Shown here one piece after another: positions 18,595 through 27,867 of a stretch of DNA of 64,000 bases. Origin of the DNA: Acidobacteriota bacterium (GTDB taxonomy: Bacteria; Acidobacteriota; Terriglobia; Acidiferrales; UBA7541); the NCBI GenBank assembly GCA_027307115.1, contig DAHUXN010000055.1, forward strand, positions 19,013 through 83,012, written 5' to 3'. The notes beneath the pieces were generated by a model. The model was given only the letters and a program-made list of their open reading frames with translations. It was not told where the DNA came from and did no database searches. The position numbers and the translations under genes are program-made. The first letter of the stretch is position 1; every line of letters starts with the position of its first letter.

Positions 18595-18617
18595 GCGGTT
18601 TACGCCGACTCACGAAA

Positions 18618-20204
18618 TCATTGTTGTGCGGACGTCACCTTCAGCAGAACAGCGCCATGCGCGGGCACCGTCGCCGTATAGCTGTCTCCTGACGTTGGCA
18701 CGTCTGCATGCTTCCAAAGGTCCCTTGCCCGAATCGTTTTGCCGGTTAAACCGATGTCGCTCCATTTCACCGTCACAGCCTGCGCCTGATCGTCTCGATT
18801 GAAAAGGCCCACGGCCAGTGAACCATCGTGGAGCGGACGCGTCACCACAACCGCCGTCGCTGCTGCATCGGAAATGCGCTTTGCGAACTTGCCATCGGGA
18901 TCCTGATCAATCGCGATAACCTCGCCGTTCGTGAGAATTTCTTTCGTTTCCGCCGACATCGTGCGCAAATCATTGCCCGCGAGCAGCGGCGCCGCCAACA
19001 GCGACCACAAACTCATGTGCGTCTTGTATTCGTCATTCGTCATGCCGCCGTTGCCAATTTCGAGCATGTCAGGATCGTTCCAGTGGCCCACCCGAATGTA
19101 CGGCGCGATGTCGAATTGATTGAATCCGATGTCCGCCATTCTTTTCCAGGTATCGTTAATGTCGCCAGTTGTCCGCCACAAATTGCCGCTGACTTTAGCG
19201 CCCCACGTCCACACTTTTTCTTCGCCGTATTGGCACAAGCTGAAAACGATCGGACGTCCAGTCTTCAGCAGAGCGTCGCCCATCTTCTGATAAACCGCTT
19301 GCATGTCCTCGTTCTTGTAAATTTGGTCCGCGCTGCACCAGTCGTATTTCAAATAATCAAAACCCCATGCGGCATACGTATTCGCGTCCTGCTGCTCGTG
19401 TCCGTAGCTGCCTTCGTAGCCCGCGCAAGTTTTCGGGCCGGGCGAAGAATAAATGCCGATCTTCAAACCTTTCGAGTGGACGTAATCCGCCAGCGCCTTC
19501 ATGTCGGGAAACTTCAGGTTGCTGGTGATGTTTCCACTGGCGTCGCGCGGGCCTTCCCACGTGTCGTCAATGTTGATGTAAACGTAGCCCGCATCCTTCA
19601 TGCCGCTCGACACCATGGCGTCCGCCATGCCGCGAACGTCCGCGTCGTTCACTTTGCCCGCAAATTTATTCCAACTATTCCAGCCCATGGGCGGCGTGCG
19701 AGCCAGTCCATTATCTGGAACGTCGTGCAGCGCGGGGGGAGGAATGCGAGCCGGAGGCTGCATGACCTTCGGATCGCCGCGTTCCGCAATTCCTTTTAGG
19801 GGCTCGCGGCCAGGGAATGTGGACGTCAGAGAAATCTTGTCGCCTTCCACGGTGCCGTCATACGTCACTACGCGCGTCTGAGGCGGCCGCCCAAACGTCA
19901 CGATGAAATGCAGAGCCCCGTTGCGCAGCGTTCCGTCGCTGATGGGAATCTCGCGGCGCGGCCCAAACATCACTTTCCCAGTGACGTTCTCGCCATCCTG
20001 CTTCAAATCGAGAAACATTTCGCGGAAGTTTCCGTCGCCTGTCGGCGTCTTAAGAATCCAGAATCCCGTGATGTTTGTCTGCGCCGTTTGCGCAGCGGCC
20101 AAAGGAGCGAAAGCCACAGAGCAGAGAATCAGGGACGACGCCGCGCAAAATAGCGTGCTCATAAACAGCAATCGGGTCCGCGAAATATTCTGTAAACGCT
20201 TCAT
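18618..20204 (-). CDS. Secreted alpha-galactosidase, GH27
   Basis: A 528-residue exported enzyme releasing terminal alpha-galactose from oligosaccharides. A signal peptide (about 1-39, ending PLAAAQ) is followed by a beta-rich region (45-140) and then the GH27 barrel from PPMGWNSWNKF (171). The nucleophile is Asp288 in YLKYDWC and the acid/base Asp348 in WRTTGDIND; the conserved GHWNDPDML follows. A beta-sandwich closes the C terminus. The family is normally about 400 residues; the extra N-terminal module explains the length. It supplies galactose to the neighbouring symporter and kinase. Confidence 0.92.
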   Translation of the reverse strand: MKRLQNISRTRLLFMSTLFCAASSLILCSVAFAPLAAAQTAQTNITGFWILKTPTGDGNFREMFLDLKQDGENVTGKVMFGPRREIPISDGTLRNGALHFIVTFGRPPQTRVVTYDGTVEGDKISLTSTFPGREPLKGIAERGDPKVMQPPARIPPPALHDVPDNGLARTPPMGWNSWNKFAGKVNDADVRGMADAMVSSGMKDAGYVYINIDDTWEGPRDASGNITSNLKFPDMKALADYVHSKGLKIGIYSSPGPKTCAGYEGSYGHEQQDANTYAAWGFDYLKYDWCSADQIYKNEDMQAVYQKMGDALLKTGRPIVFSLCQYGEEKVWTWGAKVSGNLWRTTGDINDTWKRMADIGFNQFDIAPYIRVGHWNDPDMLEIGNGGMTNDEYKTHMSLWSLLAAPLLAGNDLRTMSAETKEILTNGEVIAIDQDPDGKFAKRISDAAATAVVVTRPLHDGSLAVGLFNRDDQAQAVTVKWSDIGLTGKTIRARDLWKHADVPTSGDSYTATVPAHGAVLLKVTSAQQ

Positions 20205-20323
20205 AGGATATTCGACCTCGTCTCGAGTTTTTATATTTCACTGCAAAGCTGGTTCGCACTGCCGCCGAACTGAGCGCGTGATTTCCAACCCGAGAGTGTA
20301 CATCACCATCGCCCGTCGCGAAA

Positions 20324-20470
20324 TTGGATAACCGCGCAATCGGCGCGCTGCATAAGCGGCAAACGATTCAGGCGATTTTGCGTCACGGCAACAGCGGACT
20401 CACGATGATGTACGTCAACAGCGTGGCTGAATCGAGCATCAAACGCGATGGAGCCAATGCCCGCGATTAG
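20324..20470 (+). pseudogene. Tyrosine recombinase C-terminal remnant
   Basis: A 48-residue stretch ending at TAG 20470 that resembles the end of a phage-type integrase: IQAILRHGNSGLTMMYVNSV corresponds to the usual box in which the LGH-type motif precedes the catalytic tyrosine (Tyr in MMYVNS). There is no upstream catalytic domain in any frame that I can follow, so this is a stub. It points towards the ArsR pair and opposite to the larger integrase remnant near 22.6 kb. Confidence 0.5.
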
Positions 20471-20756
20471 TACCCATGCGAAATAAAAAATCTTTTACGG
20501 CCTCAGTCCGGGTGAACATTGAATAATCGGTGATTTGAGGCGGGGGTTGAAAAAGGGCTTATTCTAGACGCACCTGTCAGTCTAAATGCTCAAAAAGGCA
20601 ATACCGAAGAACGTAAATTTACTTGACTGGCCTTGCGCGTGAGAAAACCAGTTGCCGGAGCAAGTCCCACGCTCGAATGCGAGCATGGGTCACAACAGAA
20701 GCCAGTTGTCTGTTTCCGAAATTCGGGGAGCGAGCTTCGCGCATGAAAAGCGTACC
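20471..20756. other. Intergenic stretch with one hairpin
   Basis: No gene is recognisable. Between 20666 and 20689 there is a 10-base inverted repeat around a 4-base loop (CCCACGCTCG / CGAGCATGGG, one G-T pair), with no following T run. The rest is anonymous and probably worn element sequence. Confidence 0.5.
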
Positions 20757-20852
20757 GCAGGGGCTAAAGCCCCTTTTTCTGTTAGGGCTTGTGCGGCACG
20801 ATTAAAACCGTGCCCTGACACAGCCGTGTGTCACTTTCTTCGGTAACACGAC
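20757..20852 (+). repeat. Dispersed palindromic repeat, copy B
   Basis: This is the same element as at 2296-2389, in opposite orientation: GCAGGGGCTAAAGCCCC, a GGCACGATT/AAACCGTGCC hairpin, CCCTGACACAGCCGTGTG and TTCTTCGGTAACACGAC. Blocks are collinear with copy A but differ at scattered positions, so the copies are old. It lies in the element-rich zone before the ArsR pair. Confidence 0.75.
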
Positions 20853-20881
20853 GGTCGTTCCGTGCCTGGGCCATTGTAAAC

Positions 20882-20910
20882 CCGCACGCTTCAAAAACCG
20901 AAGCATGCGG
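20882..20910. repeat. Hairpin repeat CCGCACGCTTC / GAAGCATGCGG
   Basis: An 11-base stem with one G-T pair and a 7-base loop (AAAAACC), directly followed by CACCC. Its form is that of a short REP. No T run follows, so a terminator role is not supported. Confidence 0.55.
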
Positions 20911-21021
20911 CACCCAAAAGAAAAGCCAAAATCGGCTTAGCGCGTGAGGGATGCTCCACCCGCCGTGGGTGTGAGGGTTCAGAGATCAGGAAACAAAAAT
21001 CGGGAAGTCCAAAATCCACGC

Positions 21022-21054
21022 TTGACATCGACCGATAAAGCACTACCATATGGT
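21022..21054 (+). promoter_or_regulatory. Promoter with overlapping ACCATATGGT operator
   Basis: TTGACA (21022-21027) is followed after 16 bases by TACCAT (21044-21049), a plausible sigma-70 promoter. The -10 overlaps the perfect palindrome ACCATATGGT (21045-21054), which also contains the ATG of the ArsR-type gene at 21050. ArsR-family repressors usually bind such short palindromes at their own promoters. Transcription would start near 21056, so the mRNA may be leaderless. Confidence 0.55.
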
Positions 21055-21385
21055 TGTGGATAAGCTAGATACAACATTCGCGGCTCTGTCTGATCCAACC
21101 CGCCGGGCGATGATCGAACGACTCTCCCATGGACCCGCCTCTGTGCATGGATTGACGGAACCGTTTGCACTCTCGCAGCAGATGATTTCAAAACATATTG
21201 CCTATCTGGTGCGGGCGCGGATTGTGATCAAGACGAAGCGTGGAAGAGAGAGCGTATGCACGCTTAGGCCAGAGGCGATAAAGACAGTCAGCGACTGGGC
21301 GACTCGCTATCGCCGATTCTGGGAAGAGAGTTTCGACAAGTTGGATGTGGTTGTGAATCAAATGAAAAAAGGAGGTCAGAGATGA
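21050..21385 (+). CDS. ArsR-family winged-helix repressor
   Basis: A 111-residue repressor: FAALSDPTRRAMIERL and FALSQQMISKHIAYL form the ArsR dimer and recognition helices. It lacks a metal-binding Cys pair, as in the subfamily that pairs with SRPBCC proteins rather than metals. ATG 21050 is within the predicted operator; GTG 21056 at the predicted transcript start is an alternative. The stop overlaps the next ATG (ATGA). Bases here look less GC-rich than the flanking genes, compatible with transfer. Confidence 0.9.
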   Translation: MVVDKLDTTFAALSDPTRRAMIERLSHGPASVHGLTEPFALSQQMISKHIAYLVRARIVIKTKRGRESVCTLRPEAIKTVSDWATRYRRFWEESFDKLDVVVNQMKKGGQR

Positions 21386-21894
21386 CAAACAAAAAAACGG
21401 TCAATGAGACAGAGCGGATGGTTGTCACCAGGGTTTTTGACGCCCCACGCGCATTGGTTTGGGAGGCGTGGACAAACCCGAAATACGTGATGCAGTGGTG
21501 GGGGCCGAGGGGTTTTACCGCGCCTTTTTGCGAGATGGATTTTCGTGTAGGAGGAAAATTTCACTGCTGCATGAGAGCGCCGGATGGGCAGGAGTTCTGG
21601 AATGGCGGGGAATACCACGAGATTGTTCTGCACGAAAAGATTGTTTACTCCATGTACTTTTCCGACTCGAAGGGAAACAAGGTTGAGCCCGCGCAGTATG
21701 GAATAAAAAATGAGGCCATAGAAGGTGCGCACGACGTGGTTATTTTTGAGGATTTTGGAAACGGGCAGACGAAAGTCACGCTCATTGGAAATGAAACCAT
21801 GGAGAACGCAAAGAACAGCGGGCAAGTAGAGGGCTGGAATCAGATGCTCGATAAAGTTGCCGCAGTTGTTGCCGGGCTAGCGCAGGTGAAATGA
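21382..21894 (+). CDS. SRPBCC / AHSA1-like START-domain protein
   Basis: A 170-residue protein of the AHSA1 (SRPBCC) fold, a hydrophobic-ligand-binding cavity. Family marks are VTRVFDAPRALVWEAWT, WWGPRGFTAP near residue 40, and GWNQMLDKVA at the end. It overlaps the ArsR gene by 4 bases; this pairing is widespread and the ligand is generally unknown. It has no secretion signal. Codon use is more AT-rich than in neighbours. Between this gene and the broken tRNA copy at 22156 (21895-22155) I see nothing else. Confidence 0.9.
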   Translation: MTNKKTVNETERMVVTRVFDAPRALVWEAWTNPKYVMQWWGPRGFTAPFCEMDFRVGGKFHCCMRAPDGQEFWNGGEYHEIVLHEKIVYSMYFSDSKGNKVEPAQYGIKNEAIEGAHDVVIFEDFGNGQTKVTLIGNETMENAKNSGQVEGWNQMLDKVAAVVAGLAQVK

Positions 21895-22155
21895 GAAGTT
21901 AAAGTTTTGACGAATCGTCACGCGCGAGACACAGCTAAGGCTGGCGGCGGAGGCTTAGTTAGAACGGACTTCTCGTCGCCTGGCCGAAGAGTCGGACTTC
22001 CGGCTAAGTGACCCTTGGCTCAACTGTTGCCTTCAGGCCAATGCGCTCAGCGACCAATGTTTACCGAACCCAACATTGAGTCCTGTGAAATGAGCTTTTG
22101 GGGAGTTACGAGGTAAGAAATATTCCGCCGGCGGTCGCACGAAAAAAGGCCGGAA

Positions 22156-22205
22156 GGGGTCGGATTTGCCTGCCCTGAGCCCGTGAAGGGAACCGACGAC
22201 CTCCG
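22156..22205. repeat. Broken copy of the tRNA-fMet 3' half, split by a REP-like insert
   Basis: Bases 22156-22168 (GGGGTCGGATTTG) and 22191-22205 (AACCGACGACCTCCG) together repeat, in the same orientation, the T-arm to variable region of the intact tRNA at 22300-22327. Between them sits a 22-base insert, CCTGCCCTGAGCCCGTGAAGGG, placed inside the T loop. It looks like a duplicated attachment site later hit by a short repeat. Confidence 0.6.
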
Positions 22206-22291
22206 ACCGCTGAGCGCGGAGCGCCCAGAAAAAAGAAAGTCAGCCCGATACTCCCGGTTCATTGCGGCAGAAACCAAGGTGGGAAGGGAAT

Positions 22292-22368
<77 letters not shown>

Positions 22369-22845
22369 TCATTGATATTACGCGACTTGCCGCTCTTCTG
22401 CAACTTGACCTGCCTCAGGTGCCGTTTAGTGCCCAAAATTCTGGCACGCTGAAGCTCGAACTTCTCCATGTGTTCGGCCAAAACATGGGCGTAGATATTC
22501 AGAGTGGTTGAAATGCTGCCATGCCCGAGAATCTTGGACACGACAGTGATCGGCACCTCAGGTTGAAGCTCGCCGCGTCGCGAACGTGTGCCGAAACATA
22601 TGCAGATTCCCGTTCGCCACGTTAAGCTTCCCGCGAAGGTGTCGCTTCAACAGAAGGTCAGCGTTCCATGGTGTTCCGTTCTTCGTGGAGAAGACGAAGC
22701 CACCCGTCCGGCTGCCGATGTGTTCGCGCAGTGCGTCCACAATCTCAGTGGGAATCGGGATGTTTCTGATGGCGTCGGTGTAAGCGGCACTTCTGTCTCT
22801 GACTCTCCGATTTTTTGACTGACTCGCTGACGTTCCCCCGCACAT
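22369..22845 (-). pseudogene. Tyrosine recombinase/integrase, frameshifted
   Basis: C-terminal catalytic half of an integrase split across two frames. The first part (down to about 22575) has RNIPIPTEIVDALREHIG, GFVFSTKNGTPW and the H-x-x-R box HMFRHTFATR. A one-base shift at the CGG-CGA run then moves the match to the other frame: VPITVVSKILGHGSISTT and the tyrosine box LNIYAHV. No start or N-terminal DNA-binding domain is seen upstream. The second frame has no stop before the tRNA and runs straight into it. The gene is dead but marks an old integration beside tRNA-fMet. Confidence 0.8.
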
Positions 22846-22920
22846 TTCCCCATGCTCGGCCTTGCTTCAGGATGAGTTTCAACGTGCCGTGGTGATTTCC
22901 CGAACCTGCCGCCGTTCACA

Positions 22921-23408
22921 TCAGGATGCGTATCTCGTAGGTTGGCGCCCTTTTCGCACGCTCCACCCCAAGACCAAAGCGACTCCGGCCGACAACGCGC
23001 CCGTCAGCAGGTGCGGTGCGCTCATCCACGAAACGAACAGGGCCCCGCCAAGCACGGGTCGGCTGGCCTGAGCCAGACTGTTTGCCGCATTCTGGGCCCG
23101 ACGGCCTCGCCAACGCGATGGTTTCCGCCGCGTCTCGAGATCAAAGCCGCGACGTTTGGAGAAACTAATGCCATTTCCAAAGCAACCAGCCCCACGAGGG
23201 TGAAAATCAGGGACGTCGTCCGCGCGATCACCATCAGCCCGAGACCTGCTCCCATCAATCCGAAGCCGGCTGCAATTTGGCGAATTTCGCCGAAACGCGG
23301 CCCAAGGAGTCGCCTCTCGACGTATGTGTCGACGACTCTCTTCCATTCTGTCGGCGTCCCTTCCTGTATTGTGAACGTTAGCGGATCCCAATAGGCATTG
23401 ATCATCAC
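22921..23408 (-). pseudogene. MFS transporter C-terminal half, frameshifted
   Basis: Two frames together give the second half of a major-facilitator drug-efflux-type carrier. Frame one carries RFGEIRQIAAGFGLMGAGLG and FTLVGLVALEMALVSPNVAA, then shifts near 23110 to a frame with QNAANSLAQASRPVLGGALF and LLTGALSAGVALVLGW, the usual last helices. The N-terminal six helices are missing. Together with the adjacent integrase remnant it suggests decay of a transferred segment. The 119 bases to the ATPase hold nothing recognisable. Confidence 0.7.
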
Positions 23409-23527
23409 ATACAGGTCACAGCCGCTCCGTGTCCCTCCGCGAAGGCAGTAGGCCAGAGTGCGCGACTCAAAGGACCAAGCGGTTACAAGTACGGCCGCTC
23501 CCCGCTGAACGAGCCTTACCGCTCGAT

Positions 23528-25798
23528 CTATAAGCGAATCCTTCTAAGCCGCAAGGCGTTCATCACAACGGATACGGAGCTAAAGCTCATGGCCGCCGCC
23601 GCGATGACCGGACTCAGGAGCAAGCCGGTGAACGGGTACAAGACGCCCGCAGCGACGGGAACCCCAATCGTGTTGTAGATGAAAGCGAAGAAGAGATTCT
23701 GCTTGATATTCTTCATCGTGGCTCGACTGAGGAAGCGCGAGCGCACGATGCCCCGCAAATCGCCCTTCACCAGCGTGATCCCCGCACTCTCCATAGCCAC
23801 GTCTGTTCCTGTGCCCATGGCGATTCCCACCTGCGCTTGGGCGAGAGCAGGCGCATCGTTGATTCCATCGCCAGCCATGGCCACAAAGCGGCCTTCCCCT
23901 TGAAGGCGTTTCACGATGTTGGCTTTGTCTTCGGGAAGGACTTCGGCGATCACCTCGTCGATTGCCAGTTTGCCAGCCACGGCTTGCGCGGTGGTGCGGT
24001 TGTCACCGGTAAGCATCACCACGCGGATTCCGTCGCTGTGAAGCTGGCGAATCGCCTCCGGAGTGGTTTGCTTGATGGGGTCGGCCACGCCGAGCAGCCC
24101 TGCGACCTTGTTCTCGATCACGACAAACATGACCGTTTGGCCGTCGGCGCGCATGGCCTCTGCTTTCTGCGCCAAGCCGTCGGGATTCACCTGAAGCTCT
24201 TCAAGCAACTTGCGGTTGCCAAGAGCGACGGCGGAGTTGTCCACGCGCCCGCGAACGCCGCGACCGGTGAGCGAAGCAAAAGTCTCGGTAGATCCGAGCG
24301 CGATGCCTCGTTCCTCCGCACCCTTCACAATGGCAGCCGCAAGGGGATGTTCGCTGCCACGTTCAAGTGTCGCCCCTAAACGCAGCAGTTTGCTTGCTTC
24401 CATTCCATCGACCGGCTCTACTGAAACCAGTTTCGGCTTGCCCTCGGTGAGTGTGCCGGTCTTGTCCACAACGAGCGTGTCTACTTTGCGCATCAGTTCG
24501 ATGGCTTCCGCATTCTTGAACAAAACTCCCACAGTCGCTCCCTTGCCCGTAGCCACCATAATGGACATCGGCGTGGCCAGCCCCAGTGCGCAAGGGCAGG
24601 CGATGATCAGGACTGCGACGGCATTGACCAGAGCGTAGGTCATGGCTGGTGCCGGCCCGAACCGGGCCCAGACGATGAATGTGACGATGCTGACGCCCAC
24701 TACGATTGGCACAAAGTACCCAGCCACCAAGTCGGCCAATTTCTGAATGGGAGCGCGGCTGCGCTGAGCTTCACTGACCATGTGAACGATTTGAGCGAGC
24801 AGCGTTTCAGACCCAACCCGCTTTGCTTCCATCACGAGCGAGCCAGTCCCGTTGACGGTCGCGCCAGTGACATGCGCATCCTTCTGTTTCTCGACGGGAA
24901 TCGGCTCGCCGGTAATCATCGATTCATCCACGCTGCTTGAGCCTTCCAGTACGACGCCGTCAACCGGGATTTTCTCGCCCGGACGCACGCGTAGGCGATC
25001 GCCGGGCTTCACCTGATCGAGCGGCACGTCCCCCTCCGACCCATCCGGACGAATCAAGCGCGCGGTCTTGGGCGCGAGACCCAAGAGCGCTTTGATGGCT
25101 GCTCCGGTTTGACTGCGGGCTCTCAGTTCGAGCACCTGGCCCAGAAGGACCAGTGTGGTGATGACCACCGCAGCTTCAAAGTAAGGCTCGATGGCGCCTC
25201 CCGCATTGCGGAAGGAAGCGGGAAAGATGTCTGGAAAGACTGTGGCGACCACGCTATAGAAATAGGCAATTCCCACGCCCAGGCCAATCAGAGTGAACAT
25301 GTTCAGGCTGCGGTTCACAACCGATTTCCAGCCACGAACAAAAAACGGCCATCCACCCCAGAGAACGATGGGAGTGGCGAGGATCATCTGAACCCAGGTC
25401 CCAGGGCGCGAATTGGCCCAGGCGCTCCAGAGATACTGTGCGGGAAGGTAACCGACCATGGCGATAGCCAGCAAAGGAACTGTGATGGCCACGCTCACCC
25501 AAAAGCGGCGGGTCATGTTCTTGAGTTCCGGATTTGCTTCTTCCTCCGCGCTGACGGTTTTTGGCTCCAAGGCCATGCCACAGATTGGGCACGAACCCGG
25601 TTCGTTTCTCACGATCTGGGGATGCATGGGGCAGACGTACTCGATTTTCTGTGCGGCGGGCGCAACAGAAACCGGCTCCAGCGCCATGCCACACTTTGGA
25701 CAGGCCCCCGGTTTATCCTGACGCACTTCAGGATGCATCGGGCAGGTGTACTTCGCGCTGGTCTGACTCTTCGCTTCAGCAATCTGTTTTGGCTTCAT
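23528..25798 (-). CDS. Copper-translocating P1B-type ATPase
   Basis: A 756-residue heavy-metal ATPase that pumps copper (or silver) out of the cytoplasm. The N terminus has two short metal-binding modules, YTCPMHPEV...[10 protein letters not shown] (17-42) and YVCPMHPQI...[10 protein letters not shown] (54-79), in place of a CXXC ferredoxin-like domain. Membrane copper site CPC is at 401-403, phosphorylated Asp445 in DKTGT, TGE at 296-298, SEHPLAAAI and GDGINDAPA in the catalytic domains. The length is normal. It is transcribed away from the remaining copper genes, which begin about 650 bases beyond its start. Confidence 0.94.
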   Translation of the reverse strand: MKPKQIAEAKSQTSAKYTCPMHPEVRQDKPGACPKCGMALEPVSVAPAAQKIEYVCPMHPQIVRNEPGSCPICGMALEPKTVSAEEEANPELKNMTRRFWVSVAITVPLLAIAMVGYLPAQYLWSAWANSRPGTWVQMILATPIVLWGGWPFFVRGWKSVVNRSLNMFTLIGLGVGIAYFYSVVATVFPDIFPASFRNAGGAIEPYFEAAVVITTLVLLGQVLELRARSQTGAAIKALLGLAPKTARLIRPDGSEGDVPLDQVKPGDRLRVRPGEKIPVDGVVLEGSSSVDESMITGEPIPVEKQKDAHVTGATVNGTGSLVMEAKRVGSETLLAQIVHMVSEAQRSRAPIQKLADLVAGYFVPIVVGVSIVTFIVWARFGPAPAMTYALVNAVAVLIIACPCALGLATPMSIMVATGKGATVGVLFKNAEAIELMRKVDTLVVDKTGTLTEGKPKLVSVEPVDGMEASKLLRLGATLERGSEHPLAAAIVKGAEERGIALGSTETFASLTGRGVRGRVDNSAVALGNRKLLEELQVNPDGLAQKAEAMRADGQTVMFVVIENKVAGLLGVADPIKQTTPEAIRQLHSDGIRVVMLTGDNRTTAQAVAGKLAIDEVIAEVLPEDKANIVKRLQGEGRFVAMAGDGINDAPALAQAQVGIAMGTGTDVAMESAGITLVKGDLRGIVRSRFLSRATMKNIKQNLFFAFIYNTIGVPVAAGVLYPFTGLLLSPVIAAAAMSFSSVSVVMNALRLRRIRL

Positions 25799-26138
25799 GC
25801 GGTGCTCCGTATTGCTCGTTTAGCCGCCAAAGGCGTCTGATTCAGGAAGTGGCAGCAACCCTCTGGCTGGCAGGCTTTGCAGTACTTTCGTGCTGACAAC
25901 GGCACCAAGTGCAGTCGCAACTTTCCATGACGCAGGCCGCTTCCTTGCGGCTGGTTCGGTCAGTCCGATGCGCAATGGGAAAGGTCAGGCGCTTCCAAGA
26001 GGTCATCCCATAGTGGACACCCAGCCAATCTCGGGCGCTATCGCCACTATCAAACAGGCGCAGCAACTTAGCGTATCCGAAATTGCGAAGCTTCTCGAAA
26101 GTGTAGCGGTTGACAATGCCCGCACAAAGCGTTCCCCC

Positions 26139-26285
26139 CACCGGCACATAATAAGAATTCTCCAGGAAGGGATGCAGCCAGACATGACTCATTGCCGTCA
26201 CGTAATGAAGCAAAGTGATTCCAGCGATCGCGCCGCTGACAATTCCGGCGCGGATCGAGCGTCGCGTTCCCAGCTTTTTCTGCAT
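26139..26285 (-). pseudogene. Sensor histidine kinase N-terminal remnant
   Basis: Residues HYVTAMSHVWLHPFLENSYY after a hydrophobic helix match the first membrane segment of a histidine-kinase family in which HxxxxHxLLHxxxQxLYYLPV is typical. After YYVPV the frame loses all similarity, so only about 49 residues survive. It probably belonged to a two-component system regulating the copper genes. The rest of 25799-26448 shows no certain gene; a minus-strand 50-codon ORF at 26298-26450 faintly recalls a receiver C terminus. Confidence 0.5.
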
Positions 26286-26448
26286 CGAGTCGCCATCTTA
26301 CCATTGGCCCCGCTCCGAGATCAGGTAGTTGCCTCGCGAAGATGGCGATGAGCGTGGCTGGAGCATATCGTCCACCTTGTGGAGCAAATCAGGCATGAGA
26401 GGGCGTCCCAGCAAATGCAGCTTTTGCTGGGGAAAAGGGGTGGTCGTC

Positions 26449-26685
26449 ATGATTGAGACAACCATAGAAATAGTATTAGTCGCGATCGGGATCTTCAGCG
26501 GAGTCGTGGTTTATTGTTTCGCGCGAAGAGGGCAGTCCGACCTTTGGGAAAGGACGATTCCCGTGGCATCCGTTGCGCCGAAAACGGACTGTCCGCCTCG
26601 CGCGCCCACCCGCGGATTTGATCCTTCTAGAGCGACTGCGTACGGGTCCGAGCCAAGAAGCGCGGGAGGAAAGGGAACGAGATGA
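26449..26685 (+). CDS. Small membrane protein, hypothetical
   Basis: A 78-residue ORF from ATG 26449 with one N-terminal helix (IEIVLVAIGIFSGVVVYCFA) and an Arg/Pro/Ser-rich soluble tail. I recognise no family and the Shine-Dalgarno is poor. Its stop overlaps the ATG of the next gene by 4 bases, which supports it being translated. It may be the membrane partner of the exported protein that follows. Confidence 0.45.
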   Translation: MIETTIEIVLVAIGIFSGVVVYCFARRGQSDLWERTIPVASVAPKTDCPPRAPTRGFDPSRATAYGSEPRSAGGKGTR

Positions 26686-27065
26686 AGCCACGGAACGCAA
26701 AGAACTATTTGCTCCTATGCCTTATCGCGATTGCCTTGAGTCTGCCTGCTTTCGGGGCGGCGCAAGACAAGAATCCAGCTAGTTGGACTAAAAAAGACCT
26801 CGAACAAGCAATCGCCCACGCAAAGACAGCGGACGATCACGCGAGAATTGCCCAATATTACTGGTTTGAGGCAAGCCGTTTGGCAGGCGAATCAACGCAG
26901 CACACTGCATTCGCCAAAATGTACGGGAGCGGAACGGGCCGTCATTGCTGCTGGTTGGGGGCGCAATACGCTAAACAGGCCCGTCAAGAGCAGCGCCTCG
27001 CTGAAATTCACGAGACCATGGCGAAGTCGCCTGCACGGGTCCGGAAATCCATGGTGAGGAGATAG
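26682..27065 (+). CDS. Small exported helical protein of the copper island
   Basis: A 127-residue protein with a signal peptide (about 1-26, ALSLPAFGAAQ). The mature part has two helical blocks: DHARIAQYYWFEASRLAGES and HCCWLGAQYAKQARQEQRLAEIHETMAK, joined by a short linker. The repeated DH/HC...YY...A...LA...H pattern recurs in small proteins that I associate with metal-resistance loci of soil bacteria; no function is known to me. It is possibly a periplasmic metal-binding helical hairpin (inference). Confidence 0.65.
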   Translation: MKPRNAKNYLLLCLIAIALSLPAFGAAQDKNPASWTKKDLEQAIAHAKTADDHARIAQYYWFEASRLAGESTQHTAFAKMYGSGTGRHCCWLGAQYAKQARQEQRLAEIHETMAKSPARVRKSMVRR

Positions 27066-27278
27066 TCGTGCCACGCACACCAGAGTTGCCACTCACGGCA
27101 GTCAAACATGGAGGAACGGATTGAAATGCAGGATCACCACGTTTGGTTTATTCGCGTTGTTTTCTTTGGACGAGTCGCTCGGCGCAGGCTCAACGAGCAC
27201 CAACGGTTGCCGCCGGTCAGCAGCACGCCACGATTTCCGCTCAGACTTAGGAAAGAAGCGTATAATCGATCTGTTCGA

Positions 27279-27692
27279 ATGATCGGCGTCGGAACAGCGC
27301 GTGTGAAGTTTGTCGCGGCGATGTTTGTGGTCGCGATGTTTTATGGCTCCGTCTGCGCGGCGGCATGTGCCGCTGGTTTTTGTCCGCTGCTCGGCCACGG
27401 CGGGGATGCGGACCAGTGCCATCATCAAACTTCCAGCCACCCAGGTTCACATGACGGCCTGCCGGACCACTCGGGCTGCGCCACGCATGGGCATCCGACG
27501 AGTTTCGTAACCGCGGCAGGGCCTACTCAATTCCAATTTGCGATTGTCGCCCACGTCGGCGCGCCGCTTTTTCTTGTCCAATCCTCAGGCTCGGTAGTCT
27601 CTTGGTCACAGGGCCCGTGGGGAAGCGATTTGGCTCCTCCGGTCGTTCCGAAGAATCCGCTATACCAGCAAATGTCCGCTCTGCGCATTTAG
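27279..27692 (+). CDS. Cys/His-rich exported protein, hypothetical
   Basis: 137 residues from ATG 27279; starts further upstream at 27108 would add a stretch unlike a signal. The N terminus is hydrophobic (VKFVAAMFVVAMFYGSVCAA) and is followed by a Cys/His-dense region with DADQCHHQTSSHPGSHDG and DHSGCATHGH. Such sites suit copper or zinc. The C-terminal half is hydrophobic and then proline-rich. It is placed between two exported copper-island genes. I know no named family. Confidence 0.55.
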   Translation: MIGVGTARVKFVAAMFVVAMFYGSVCAAACAAGFCPLLGHGGDADQCHHQTSSHPGSHDGLPDHSGCATHGHPTSFVTAAGPTQFQFAIVAHVGAPLFLVQSSGSVVSWSQGPWGSDLAPPVVPKNPLYQQMSALRI

Positions 27693-27867
27693 TCTTCCGC
27701 AGTCGTGCCTTCGGAGAACGCGCGGGTACGCGCGCGTGTCCGAGTCCCTTTTCGCGTTGATCGAAGGACGACAACTCTCTCCAATCCAAGTGACCGACAC
27801 AACCGCGGCAGCACTAATTCCGCGTGTAGAACGAGCCAAATCGCGAGGCGATTCAAGAGGAGAGACA

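Noticed and set aside
26298..26450. A 50-codon minus-strand ORF with LGRPLMPDLLHKVDDML, like the end of a receiver domain
   Set aside because: Similarity covers only about 17 residues with none of the catalytic residues, so I mention it only as context for the kinase stub.
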